Assembly: GCA_947469285.1 (NCBI GenBank)
Contig: CANIOW010000030.1
Coordinates: 1-33,607 of the forward strand
Length of the DNA: 33,607 nucleotides
Reading direction: 5' to 3'
DNA from: Gammaproteobacteria bacterium
GTDB taxonomy: Bacteria; Pseudomonadota; Gammaproteobacteria; Steroidobacterales; Steroidobacteraceae
Made by a program: the position numbers and the translations under genes. The notes below the pieces were generated by a model. It saw only the letters and a list, made by a program, of their open reading frames with translations. It was not told where the DNA came from and did no database searches. Shown piece after piece: positions 24,905 to 32,498 of the stretch. The first letter of the stretch is position 1, and each line of letters starts with the position of its first letter.

Positions 24905-25521
24905 CGCGTGGCGGCTAGCGGTGAGGCTGCTGGCCAACGCGGCGCGGCGCGGCGTTGCAACCACTCCAGATCGGCGCCGGTGTCGATATCGAATTGCAAG
25001 CCGGCGGCAGCGACGCGGCGCACCCGCAGCCCTCTGCGGGCCGCTTCTGCTGCATGGCGCGCGGCGCTGCCCGCGCCGAAAGCAAACACAAACGGCAGCA
25101 GCGCGTCGAGGCACACAGCATTGGTCCCCGGGCCGTGGCGGTCACAGGCCAGCGCCATCTCCCCCGCCGCCGCGGCCCCCACCAGGGTGCCAATATCGGC
25201 GGCCGTCAGCCAAGGCAGATCGGCGGCCAGCACGGCCAGTTGGGTGGCACCCGCGGCGCGGGCATACCCACGGGCCAGCTCGAGGGCCTCATTCAGTCCA
25301 CAGCCAATGTCTTGCAGCTGCACCACGCCCGGCGGCAGAGCATGCTGTTCGGGACTGACCACCAGCACGCGTTCGATAGCGGGTGCGGCCAGTGCGGCCT
25401 CCACCACCTGCACCAGCATGCGTCGCGCCAGCCCCTCGCGACGGTCGGGACCGAGCACGTGCGCTAGGCGGGTTTTACAGGCCGCGGCGGCTTTGATCGG
25501 GACGATCGCCCAACACCCCAC
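24901..25521 (-). CDS. cofC: 2-phospho-L-lactate/phosphoenolpyruvate guanylyltransferase CofC (FbiD)
   Basis: Nucleotidyltransferase of 206 residues that activates a three-carbon phospho-acid with GTP for F420 synthesis. Family motifs are AIVPIKAAAACKTRLA, the metal-binding AADLPWLTAADI, DRHGPGTNA, FGAGSAARHAAEA and FDIDTGADL. The substrate (2-phospholactate, PEP or 3-phosphoglycerate) differs between lineages and is not decided here. I use the GTG at 25521, which has AGGAG 8 nt upstream; the frame is open to 25581 but that would run through the operator. It is the first gene of cofC-fbiC-fno. Confidence 0.88.
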   Translation of the reverse strand: MGCWAIVPIKAAAACKTRLAHVLGPDRREGLARRMLVQVVEAALAAPAIERVLVVSPEQHALPPGVVQLQDIGCGLNEALELARGYARAAGATQLAVLAADLPWLTAADIGTLVGAAAAGEMALACDRHGPGTNAVCLDALLPFVFAFGAGSAARHAAEAARRGLRVRRVAAAGLQFDIDTGADLEWLQRRAAPRWPAASPLAATR

Positions 25522-25549
25522 GACGTTAACTCCTGTGCCCCATAGCGTG

Positions 25550-25585
25550 CTGACAGTAGACTTTTTGCTTGTTACAAGCAAGTAG
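25550..25585. promoter_or_regulatory. Divergent cofC/cofE control region with palindromic operator, site B
   Basis: A perfect 17-bp palindrome, TTGCTTGTTACAAGCAA (25565-25581), lies between cofC and cofE. Possible promoters cross it in both directions. Rightward they are CTGACA (25550-25555), 17 nt, then TACAAG. Leftward they are TTGCTT, 17 nt, then TACTGT. It shares CTTGTTAC and AAGCAAG with site A but lacks the 4 bp between them, so the two may not be bound identically. Repression of both F420 operons by the nearby TetR protein is inferred. Confidence 0.6.
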
Positions 25586-25645
25586 ATGAAAGGGCGCTGG
25601 CGGCACGTTCACCGATACCGGAGAATCGCTGACCGGAGGGATCTT

Positions 25646-26437
25646 ATGCAACCGTTGGTACTGCTGCCACTGACCGGCATTGGCGAAATTGGCGCTGCCA
25701 CTTCCGCGGGGGCCTGCGGCGCTAGCGCGCTGGCCGGGATTCTCCATGCGGCCTTGCGCCGTGGCGGACACGGCTTGGAAAGCGGCGACGTGCTCGTCAT
25801 CGCGCAGAAGGCGGTCTCCAAGTCGGAGGGGCGCACCCTCGACCTCAACACGCTCATTCCCAGCCCACGCGCGCTGGAGCTGGCCGCCATCACGCACAAA
25901 GACCCGCAATTGGTCGAAGCCATCTTGCGCGAGTCGACCACCGTGGTGCGTGCCAAGCCCGGTGTGCTCATCGTGCGCCATCGGCTGGGCTATGTAATGG
26001 CGCAGGCGGGCATTGACCGCTCCAATCTGCCAGCCACGCGCGACGGCACCGCGCCAGTGCTGCTGCTCCCGGCGGACCCAGACGCTTCAGCCGCAGCATT
26101 GCGCGCGGCACTGGCGACATTGGCCGGAGTGGAGGTCGGCATCATCATCAGCGACAGCTTTGGTCGGCCGTGGCGAGTGGGCACCACCAATGTGGCCATC
26201 GGCAGCGCTGGCGTGGCCGCCGTGTGGGACCGCCGCGGCGAAACCGACCGCGCCGGCAGGCCGTTGGAAGCCACGGTCATTGCCAACGCCGACGCGTTGG
26301 CCGCCGCGGCCGGCGTGGTGATGGGCGAAACCACGGAAGGAATTCCGGCGGTGCTCATTCGCGGCTACACCTGCCCGGCGCCGCATCGCACTGCCCGCGA
26401 GCTCATTCGGCCCTTGGAAGAGGACATGTTTCAGTGA
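25646..26437 (+). CDS. cofE: Coenzyme F420-0:L-glutamate ligase (CofE / FbiB N-terminal type)
   Basis: Adds glutamate residues to F420-0 using GTP; 263 residues. Family blocks are PLTGIGEI near the N-terminus, GDVLVIAQKAVSKSEGR, VIISDSFGRPWRVGTTNVAIG-like sequence and the C-terminal GIPAVLIRGY. The length covers only the ligase domain. The C-terminal FMN nitroreductase-like domain of mycobacterial FbiB, which reduces dehydro-F420-0, is missing. The ATG at 25646 follows GGAGGG. Its stop overlaps the cofD GTG by 4 nt. Confidence 0.92.
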   Translation: MQPLVLLPLTGIGEIGAATSAGACGASALAGILHAALRRGGHGLESGDVLVIAQKAVSKSEGRTLDLNTLIPSPRALELAAITHKDPQLVEAILRESTTVVRAKPGVLIVRHRLGYVMAQAGIDRSNLPATRDGTAPVLLLPADPDASAAALRAALATLAGVEVGIIISDSFGRPWRVGTTNVAIGSAGVAAVWDRRGETDRAGRPLEATVIANADALAAAAGVVMGETTEGIPAVLIRGYTCPAPHRTARELIRPLEEDMFQ

Positions 26438-27372
26438 ACCCTTTGCGCGTGCTCGCCCTGACCGGCGGCGTGGGCGGCGCCAAGCTGGGCCTTGGGCTCT
26501 ACCGCGTGCTTGAAACAGGCGCGGTGGGTTTTATCGTGAATACGGGCGATGACTTCCAGCATCTGGGCCTGCACATCTCCCCCGATATCGACACGCTGCT
26601 GTACACCCTGGCGGGTTGTAACAATGAAGCCCTCGGCTGGGGCCGACGCGATGAAACCTGGCAGTGCATGACCCTGCTGGAGCGCTTGGGTGGCCCCACC
26701 TGGTTCCGGTTGGGAGATGGCGACCTCGCGCTACATCTGGAGCGCACCCGGCGCTTGGCGGCGGGTGAAACCCTCACCGCCATCACGGCACAGCTCGCCA
26801 GCGCCCTGGGCATCGAAGCCGCGGTGCTGCCCATGAGCGACAGCGCCGTGGCCACGCGGGTGCACACCGCAGACGGGCCGCTCGATTTCCAAGACTATTT
26901 TGTCGCACGCCGCGCCATGCCGGTCGTCACCAGCATCGAGTTTTGTGGTGCAGCGACTGCCACCCTCTCCAGCGCTGTGGCCAGCGCCTTCGCTGCCCCC
27001 CGCCTGGAGTGCGTGGTGCTGTGCCCCTCCAACCCCTATCTCAGTGTCGATCCCTTACTGGCCATCCCGGGTTTGCGGCAGCAACTGACTGCGGCACGCG
27101 TGCCGGTGGTGGCGGTGTGTCCGGTGGTGGGCGGCAGCGCCATCAAAGGCCCGACCACCAAGATTATGGCGGAACTGGGCCTGTCACCCAACCCGGCCAC
27201 CATCGCGCGGCACTATGCGGGTTTGATCGACGGGCTGGTCATCGACGCAGCCGATGCCGCGTGGGCCGGGCGTTGCGGCGTCCCCACCTGCGTCACTCAG
27301 ACCGTCATGCACTCCCTGCAAGACCGGGAGCAGTTGGCGCAGACCACGCTTGCCTTCGCCGCCACGCTGTAG
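26434..27372 (+). CDS. cofD: 2-phospho-L-lactate transferase CofD (FbiA)
   Basis: Transfers the phospho-acid moiety from the GDP-activated precursor onto FO to make (dehydro)F420-0; 312 residues. N-terminal LTGGVGGAKLGLGL, NTGDDFQHLGLHISPDIDT, the central CPSNPYLSVDPLLAIPG and VSPVVGG-like VCPVVGGSAIKGPT are diagnostic. The GTG start at 26434 overlaps the cofE stop (GTGA). With cofC, fbiC and cofE it completes the core F420 pathway. It converges on tetR with a 12-bp gap. Confidence 0.93.
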   Translation: MNPLRVLALTGGVGGAKLGLGLYRVLETGAVGFIVNTGDDFQHLGLHISPDIDTLLYTLAGCNNEALGWGRRDETWQCMTLLERLGGPTWFRLGDGDLALHLERTRRLAAGETLTAITAQLASALGIEAAVLPMSDSAVATRVHTADGPLDFQDYFVARRAMPVVTSIEFCGAATATLSSAVASAFAAPRLECVVLCPSNPYLSVDPLLAIPGLRQQLTAARVPVVAVCPVVGGSAIKGPTTKIMAELGLSPNPATIARHYAGLIDGLVIDAADAAWAGRCGVPTCVTQTVMHSLQDREQLAQTTLAFAATL

Positions 27373-27384
27373 CGCCCGGCGGCT

Positions 27385-28110
27385 TTAGCTACGCGCGCGC
27401 ACTGGCTTTTGTTTGGCCGGTTTCGCGGCCGCCATAACGCGGCTGGCGGGCTTGGCGAGCGCCGGCTTCGCGGCAGTCCCTAGGCGCACCAGCAGGTCCG
27501 ACTTGAGCTGGCGGAACATGGCCTGCAGTGGCATGCGCGGGTTCACCAGCCACTGGTAGGCAATACCGGCCATCGACGCGGCGTATTGCTCCGCGACGCG
27601 GGCGGGGTCGAGCGCTTTGTCGATCGCGCCGGTTTTCTGTGCGGCACGAATCCAGCTCGCCGCATCGCGCCGCTGGGCGTTGTGCACGTTCGCGAGATTC
27701 GCCTTGTAGTCGGCGCTCGGGTCGATGCTGAGAAACCACAGCAGGTACATGGCGCGCACTTCGTCGGGACGCTCGATAAAGAAGCGTTCGGCAGCGTCGG
27801 TGGCGGCGCAAAGAGCATCCACCCCCACGCGGGTTCCCACCGCCTCCTGCATCCGCCCGAGCCAATCCGCACTGGCCACTTCCAGCACTTTACCGAACAG
27901 ACCGGCCTTCGAACCGAAGCGGTGCGTGGCCAAGCCACGGCTGTAGCCGGCTTTTTCACCGACCGCCTGCAAGGTGGTGCCCTGAATGCCGTGCTGCACC
28001 ATCAGCCCAATAGCCGCTTCGGTGAGCTTCATGTCAGACAGTGCCGTACGCTCTGCCTGACGTCGGCGCAGGGGCGCTTCGCCGGCCGTCGTTTTAGTGT
28101 TATTCCCCAT
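27385..28110 (-). CDS. TetR family transcriptional regulator
   Basis: A 241-residue regulator. The N-terminal TetR DNA-binding domain covers about residues 25-75: helix-turn-helix GTTLQAVGEKAGYSRGLATHRFGSKAGLF. The ligand domain follows with no recognisable effector signature. The last ~28 residues are an unusual Ala/Pro/Lys/Arg-rich basic tail, not normal for TetR proteins of about 200 residues. The ATG at 28110 is preferred; a GTG at 28116 is in frame. No Shine-Dalgarno is seen, and CATACT ends 6 nt before the ATG. A palindromic site overlaps its promoter, which suggests self-repression. Its neighbours are the F420 genes and the catabolic operon it probably controls. Confidence 0.9.
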   Translation of the reverse strand: MGNNTKTTAGEAPLRRRQAERTALSDMKLTEAAIGLMVQHGIQGTTLQAVGEKAGYSRGLATHRFGSKAGLFGKVLEVASADWLGRMQEAVGTRVGVDALCAATDAAERFFIERPDEVRAMYLLWFLSIDPSADYKANLANVHNAQRRDAASWIRAAQKTGAIDKALDPARVAEQYAASMAGIAYQWLVNPRMPLQAMFRQLKSDLLVRLGTAAKPALAKPASRVMAAAKPAKQKPVRARS

Positions 28111-28116
28111 GAGCAC

Positions 28117-28146
28117 AGTATGTATTACTTGTTTGAGACAAACAAA
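28117..28146 (-). promoter_or_regulatory. tetR promoter with overlapping operator, site C
   Basis: On the minus strand TTGTTT (28145-28140), 17 nt, and CATACT (28122-28117) form a promoter whose start would fall on the tetR ATG. Read on the plus strand, the overlapping operator ACTTGTTTGAGACAAACAAA (28127-28146) contains a perfect inverted repeat TTGTTTG-AGA-CAAACAA (28129-28145). It covers the -35 element and spacer, the normal placement for autorepression by a TetR protein. Confidence 0.7.
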
Positions 28147-28152
28147 TAGGGA

Positions 28153-28626
28153 CTAGCCGAGAGCAGCCACCTTGGCAAACTTGCCGCAGTGAAACAGCAA
28201 TGGCACGGCCTCCGCCGTATGGGTTTCCAACACACGACCCACGATGATGGTGTGGTCGCCACCGTCATACAGCGCATGCGTGGCGCATTCGAAGTGCGCA
28301 TGCGACCCGCTGATGATCGGCACCTCGCCCTGCCCGTTGGACACCGACACACCGGCAAAACGGTCCGCGTCCTTGACCGCGAACTGCCCGGCGAGCGCTT
28401 GCTGTTCCTCACCCAGCACATGCACACAGAAGTTCGGTGCGGCCACAAAGGCCGCGTAGTTTGACGAAGTCTTGGCCAGGCTCCACAACACCAGCGGCGG
28501 GTCAAGGGACAACGACGAAAAGCTGTTGGCTGTCATGCCCACCGGCACACCCGCGGCGTCACGGCAGGTGATGACCGTGACACCGGTGGCGAAATGACCG
28601 AAAGCGTGGCGTAATTTTCTGGACAC
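28153..28626 (-). CDS. Flavin reductase-like domain protein (HpaC type)
   Basis: A 157-residue split-barrel flavin reductase. The opening FGHFATGVTVITCRDAAGVPVGMTANSF-type segment, followed by SLDPPLVLWSL and a central FCVHVLGEEQQALAGQFA, is characteristic of small NAD(P)H:FMN reductases that feed two-component monooxygenases. The C-terminal GDHTIIVGRV carries the conserved H near the flavin. It starts with GTG at 28626, only 5 nt after the luciferase-like gene, so the two are surely co-expressed. The probable role is to supply FMNH2 to that partner. Confidence 0.87.
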   Translation of the reverse strand: MSRKLRHAFGHFATGVTVITCRDAAGVPVGMTANSFSSLSLDPPLVLWSLAKTSSNYAAFVAAPNFCVHVLGEEQQALAGQFAVKDADRFAGVSVSNGQGEVPIISGSHAHFECATHALYDGGDHTIIVGRVLETHTAEAVPLLFHCGKFAKVAALG

Positions 28627-28631
28627 CGTGA

Positions 28632-29657
28632 TTAATACCCCGTGATTCCAAGATTGGCGCGTACCCGCGGCAGCACATTCTTGGCGATGTATTCTACACG
28701 GCGCTGCCCGGAGGCTACCGGCTCACCCGGGAACTGCGCCCACAGATGCAGGTCTTTGATCTGCGGATATTTCAGCAGCAACTCGGTGAGCTTGGTAACG
28801 GCCGTGTCGCCATCCCACAGGTCGTAGAGCCCCTGCGCGATCGCCGTCTTCGCATCCGGGAACATCGGCACCTGGTCCGGCGGGCCGAACACGCCCCATT
28901 CAATGTATTGGTTACTTTGGTAGAGCACATGCGGCCCCACCAGCGCCGCTTCGCGCTCCGGGTCTTCGGCAATGATGGCCCAATGTCCGAAGATGACCGT
29001 AGCGGACTCACGCGACTTGCCGTGTTGCTCGAGGCTGTCGAGATAGATGTCAATGCCCATGCCGCCGCTGCACAGAAAGCCATCGGAAATGCGTGCGGCG
29101 CGGTCGATGGCCGGCGGCACCAGACCACCCAGATACAGCTGTGGCACATGCTCCGGGATGGGCGTCACCCGCACATCACCCACCTTGAAGCGTTTACCCT
29201 CAAAGTTAATAGGCTCGCCGGTCCAGGCCTTACGGATAATCTGGAACGACTCTTCCACCAAGCTCGGGCGGTGTTTCATGTCGCGACCGAACTCCGCGAA
29301 TTCCACCTCGCGATAACCAATGCCAGCGCCGAGATCGAAGCGGCCGCCGGTGAGCAGCGACACGGTAGCCGCGTCTTCCGCAATGCGCACCGGGTTGTAG
29401 AGCGGCAGGATGATCAGGTTGGTGCCAATGCGCATGCGGCGCGTACGTGCGCCAATGGCTGCCGCGATCACCAGCGGCGAAGGGGTGTAGCCATCGTTGG
29501 TGAAATGGTGCTCGGTGAGCCAGACCGAATCGAAACCGAGCTTTTCGGCCTCAGCGATCTGGTCCAGGCAATCTGCGTAGAGATTTTCGAACGGCACCGA
29601 CCAGAGCGGAGGGTTGCGAAAGTCGTACCAGAGACCAAAATTGACGTGTCGGGACAT
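28632..29657 (-). CDS. Luciferase-like (LLM class) flavin- or F420-dependent oxidoreductase
   Basis: A 341-residue TIM-barrel protein of the bacterial luciferase superfamily. Typical segments are AEKLGFDSVWLTEHHF, RRMRIGTNLIILPLYNPVRIAEDAATVSLLTGGRFDLGAGIGY-type strands (shown here in parts: IGTNLIILPLYNP, SGGRFDLG-like TGGRFDLGAGIGY) and LYLGGLVPPAIDRAARISDG. Members use either FMNH2 with oxygen or F420. The adjacent flavin reductase favours FMNH2, while the F420 genes in the apparent same regulon favour F420. Sequence reading alone does not settle it. The ATG at 29657 follows a GGAG site. Confidence 0.87.
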   Translation of the reverse strand: MSRHVNFGLWYDFRNPPLWSVPFENLYADCLDQIAEAEKLGFDSVWLTEHHFTNDGYTPSPLVIAAAIGARTRRMRIGTNLIILPLYNPVRIAEDAATVSLLTGGRFDLGAGIGYREVEFAEFGRDMKHRPSLVEESFQIIRKAWTGEPINFEGKRFKVGDVRVTPIPEHVPQLYLGGLVPPAIDRAARISDGFLCSGGMGIDIYLDSLEQHGKSRESATVIFGHWAIIAEDPEREAALVGPHVLYQSNQYIEWGVFGPPDQVPMFPDAKTAIAQGLYDLWDGDTAVTKLTELLLKYPQIKDLHLWAQFPGEPVASGQRRVEYIAKNVLPRVRANLGITGY

Positions 29658-29674
29658 GGAAAAACGCTCCGGAT

Positions 29675-30493
29675 TCAGGGCAAGGTCTTAAGGAAATCGA
29701 GCAGGACTTGGCGGTAGCGGGGGCCATCCTCGAGGAACGGTGCGTGGCCACAGTCGGCGAACTCCACCACGGTGCCATGACGAGCGCACAGACCCGCCTG
29801 ACGACCGATCTCTGGCGCCACCACCACATCTAGGCCGCCGACGATCGACAACAACGGCACCGCCAGCGCCGCCAGCGCCGCACGCTGCTCCACCTGGTCC
29901 AGCTCGGCCAGCGCCGCATCCGCCGCTGGCCCGGTTTGCATGGCGATGGACCAGAGCCACGCCTGCATCGCGGTCGACACGGGCTTGGCGCAGACCGCCT
30001 TGTAAAGCCCGTCGAGGAAGGTGGCGCGGTCTTGCTGCAGCACGGCCACTGTCTGCGTAGCAGTGCCCGCCGGCGGTCCGTAGGGGAAATCGGCCGCCTG
30101 CACGTAACGTGGACTGGCGCCCGCCGTTAGCACCACCGCCGCACAGTTAGCGCCGAGCAAGCCGGCAGCGTCCACCGCCACGGCGCCACCCAACGACCAG
30201 CCGTTCACCACCACCTTCCCGATGCCCAAATGCTTCAGCAAGGCCACCGCATCACGGGCCGAGGCCGCAATGGTGTTCTCGCGAAAATCCTTGTCGGACT
30301 GGCCGCACCCACGCTGGTCGAAAGCCACCACCGAGTGCCCGGCCGCCAGCAGCGCTGGTACCGTGGTGTCCCACACGCGGGTGCTCATGCCCCAGCCATG
30401 CAGCAGCAACACCGGCAGGCGGCGCTGCGCGCCTTGGCCCAGGTGGTGTTCGAAGTAAATCTGTCGCTGGTCGTCAGTGATCAGGTAAGGCAT
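29675..30493 (-). CDS. Alpha/beta hydrolase
   Basis: A 272-residue alpha/beta-hydrolase-fold enzyme. The oxyanion region is LLHGWGMSTRVWD, the nucleophile elbow GWSLGG, the acid Asp probably in VGGLDVVVAPE, and the His in DCGHAPFLED. No signal peptide is present, so it is cytoplasmic. In its operon it could open an ester or lactone made by the luciferase-like oxygenase (a Baeyer-Villiger-type sequence), but this is inference. GGGAG lies 5 nt before the ATG at 30493. Confidence 0.88.
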   Translation of the reverse strand: MPYLITDDQRQIYFEHHLGQGAQRRLPVLLLHGWGMSTRVWDTTVPALLAAGHSVVAFDQRGCGQSDKDFRENTIAASARDAVALLKHLGIGKVVVNGWSLGGAVAVDAAGLLGANCAAVVLTAGASPRYVQAADFPYGPPAGTATQTVAVLQQDRATFLDGLYKAVCAKPVSTAMQAWLWSIAMQTGPAADAALAELDQVEQRAALAALAVPLLSIVGGLDVVVAPEIGRQAGLCARHGTVVEFADCGHAPFLEDGPRYRQVLLDFLKTLP

Positions 30494-30554
30494 GTGAACT
30501 CCCTGCGCTCGAAAACGGGATAGTGCGTGCGAACGGCTCCAGAGCCGACAGCGT

Positions 30555-31034
30555 TCAGCCCACCGGCTTGGTCATGACCGCGCCCGGGATGGGGTTAAAG
30601 TAATGGATAACCACATCGCGTTGCAGAATTTTCCAGACGCCATTGCGGCGCACGAAACGGTCGGTGTAGGTAGCGCTGATCATCTGCACCGAGTCGTCGT
30701 TCAGCGCGCCCATGCAGTCGACATCACACTCGCCCACCGCCACATCCGGCCCTTCAAACCGCACCACCAGGTTACTGGTCAGGTGATGGCTTTCGCGCCA
30801 GACCGGCCAGAGCACGCCCTTGACCGCCTGGGTGATGCCGGCATGGCCGGCAAACTTACCGAAAGGCGGACCAATGTCCCACACGCAGTCCTCCCACCAG
30901 ATGGCGAGAAAGCGTTCCCAGTTGCGTTTGTCAAAACCGATGCAGTAGTCGCTCACCAGATCGCGCAGCGCGGCGCGCGATTCAAGCTCATCCACACGCC
31001 GCAGTAGAGCTGCCAGTTGCTGTGCAGTATCCAT
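30555..31034 (-). CDS. SnoaL-like / NTF2-fold protein
   Basis: A 159-residue protein with the NTF2-like cone fold of the SnoaL_4 group. The N-terminal helix is RAALRDLVSDYCIGFDKRNWERFLAIW, the mid block SHHLTSNLVVRFEG, and the C-terminal strands YTDRFVRRNGVWKILQRDVV. Relatives include dehydratases, isomerases and dioxygenase small subunits in catabolic clusters. The His pair near SHH and the acidic residues could be catalytic, but the reaction is unknown. A GAGGGGG ribosome site precedes the ATG. It lies 37 nt after the acyl-CoA dehydrogenase gene. Confidence 0.85.
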   Translation of the reverse strand: MDTAQQLAALLRRVDELESRAALRDLVSDYCIGFDKRNWERFLAIWWEDCVWDIGPPFGKFAGHAGITQAVKGVLWPVWRESHHLTSNLVVRFEGPDVAVGECDVDCMGALNDDSVQMISATYTDRFVRRNGVWKILQRDVVIHYFNPIPGAVMTKPVG

Positions 31035-31071
31035 GACCGTTCCCCCTCGTTTTTTTGACGTGATTCAGTGA

Positions 31072-32385
31072 TCAGTGGCTGGCGGTATCGAGCGCGATGG
31101 CCCAGGCCAACTTCGCGCGTGCTGCCACCACGGTGTCTGGCAAGAAAGCGCTCGGCCACGGCCCCGGAGCGGGCTGGCGACCGCGCAGCACTGCCTTGGC
31201 GACAGCGACCTTGTGCACTTCCGTTGGTCCGTCGACGATGCCCATTTCCGGCACCGCGGCCCACATGGCCATGAGCGGCATTTCATTCGACATGCCCAGC
31301 GACCCGTGGATATGCAGCGCGCGGTAGACCACATCGCGCAGCACGCCCGGCATGGCGGCCTTGACGGCGGCGATCTCGCGGCGCACCTCGCGGTTGTAGG
31401 CCTTGTGTTTGTCGATCAGCCAGGCGGCATACAGCACGTGCAGGCGAAACTGCGTAATCTGCGTGTACGAATCGGCAATCTTTTCCTGGGTCAGCTGCTT
31501 TTCAGACAGCAGCTCGCCCTTTGTGGAGCGGCTCAAGGCGCGCTCGCAAAGCATGTCGAGGGCCCGCTTGAGCACGCCCACGGTACGCATGGCATGGTGG
31601 ATGCGGCCACCGCCAAGGCGCGACTGGGCCACGGCGAAACCCTGCCCCGGCTGGCCCAGCATGTGGCTGGCCGGTACGCGGCAGTTGGTGAAGCGCAGGT
31701 AGGCGTGCACGCCGCTGCCAATCTCTTCGCGGATACCGACCGCGACATTACGCACCACCTCAAGTCCTGGCGTCTGGCGGTCGACAATGAGAATGGAGGC
31801 GCCCTCATGCACCGGCACCGTGGTGTCCGTCACCACCATCAGCAGCAAGAAGCGGGCGAAGTCGGCGTGGGAGGCGAACCATTTTTCGCCATTGACCACC
31901 CAGGCGTCGCCATCGAGTACCGCGCGGCAGGTGAACTGCCCCGGGTCGGAGCCCGCCTGCGGCTCGGTCATGGAGTAGCAAGAGGCGATCTCGCCGTTGA
32001 CCAACGGCTCAAGGTAGCAGCGCTTCTGCTCCGGGGTGCCAAAGCGCGCCAGAATTTCCGCATTGCCGGTATCGGGGGCCTGCGTCCCGAACACCGTCGG
32101 CGCAAAGCGGCTGCGCCCGAGAATTTCGTTCATCAGGCCCAGCTTCACCTGCCCGTAGCCCTGTCCGCCCAGTTCCGGCCCAAGGTGGCAGGCCCATAGG
32201 CCACGCTCCCGCACGCGCGCCTTCAGCGGCGCCATGGCAGCGGCCGGACCGCGCCGTGCCGGGTCAAAAGGGTCCGCGGGGCCGGTAAACACCAGATCGA
32301 GCGGTTCGCACTCGCGGGTGACAAAGTCGTCCATCCAGTCCAGCTGCGCCTGGAAGTCTGCATCTGTCTCAAAATCCCATGCCAT
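31072..32385 (-). CDS. Acyl-CoA dehydrogenase (ACAD10/11-like)
   Basis: FAD-dependent acyl-CoA dehydrogenase of 437 residues. The FAD/substrate motif YSMTEPQAGSDP is mid-protein, followed by WVVNGEKWFASHAD. The C-terminal HIHGSLGMSNEMPL and VDGPTEVHK blocks match the ACAD10/11-type subgroup, where the usual catalytic-Glu position differs from medium-chain enzymes. It probably oxidises a branched or hydroxylated acyl-CoA in catabolism. The start at 32385 follows a GGAGCGG site. It is the first gene of the five-gene leftward operon, driven by the promoter at 32499-32527. Confidence 0.92.
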   Translation of the reverse strand: MAWDFETDADFQAQLDWMDDFVTRECEPLDLVFTGPADPFDPARRGPAAAMAPLKARVRERGLWACHLGPELGGQGYGQVKLGLMNEILGRSRFAPTVFGTQAPDTGNAEILARFGTPEQKRCYLEPLVNGEIASCYSMTEPQAGSDPGQFTCRAVLDGDAWVVNGEKWFASHADFARFLLLMVVTDTTVPVHEGASILIVDRQTPGLEVVRNVAVGIREEIGSGVHAYLRFTNCRVPASHMLGQPGQGFAVAQSRLGGGRIHHAMRTVGVLKRALDMLCERALSRSTKGELLSEKQLTQEKIADSYTQITQFRLHVLYAAWLIDKHKAYNREVRREIAAVKAAMPGVLRDVVYRALHIHGSLGMSNEMPLMAMWAAVPEMGIVDGPTEVHKVAVAKAVLRGRQPAPGPWPSAFLPDTVVAARAKLAWAIALDTASH

Positions 32386-32498
32386 CTGCTGCCCGCTCCT
32401 GGTGGTTCCGAAAGGCTACCGTACCGCGGGACAGCGGATGCTGCGACGCAAAAACCGTGGCGTCCGACAGACGGCCTTCCACGGGGTAGTTCAAACTG

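Noticed and set aside
23291-25585. A 764-codon open frame on the plus strand opposite fbiC and cofC
   Set aside because: It lies antisense to two genes with clear catalytic motifs, has Arg/His/Gly/Pro-rich low-information sequence and no family resemblance. It is a high-GC shadow frame.
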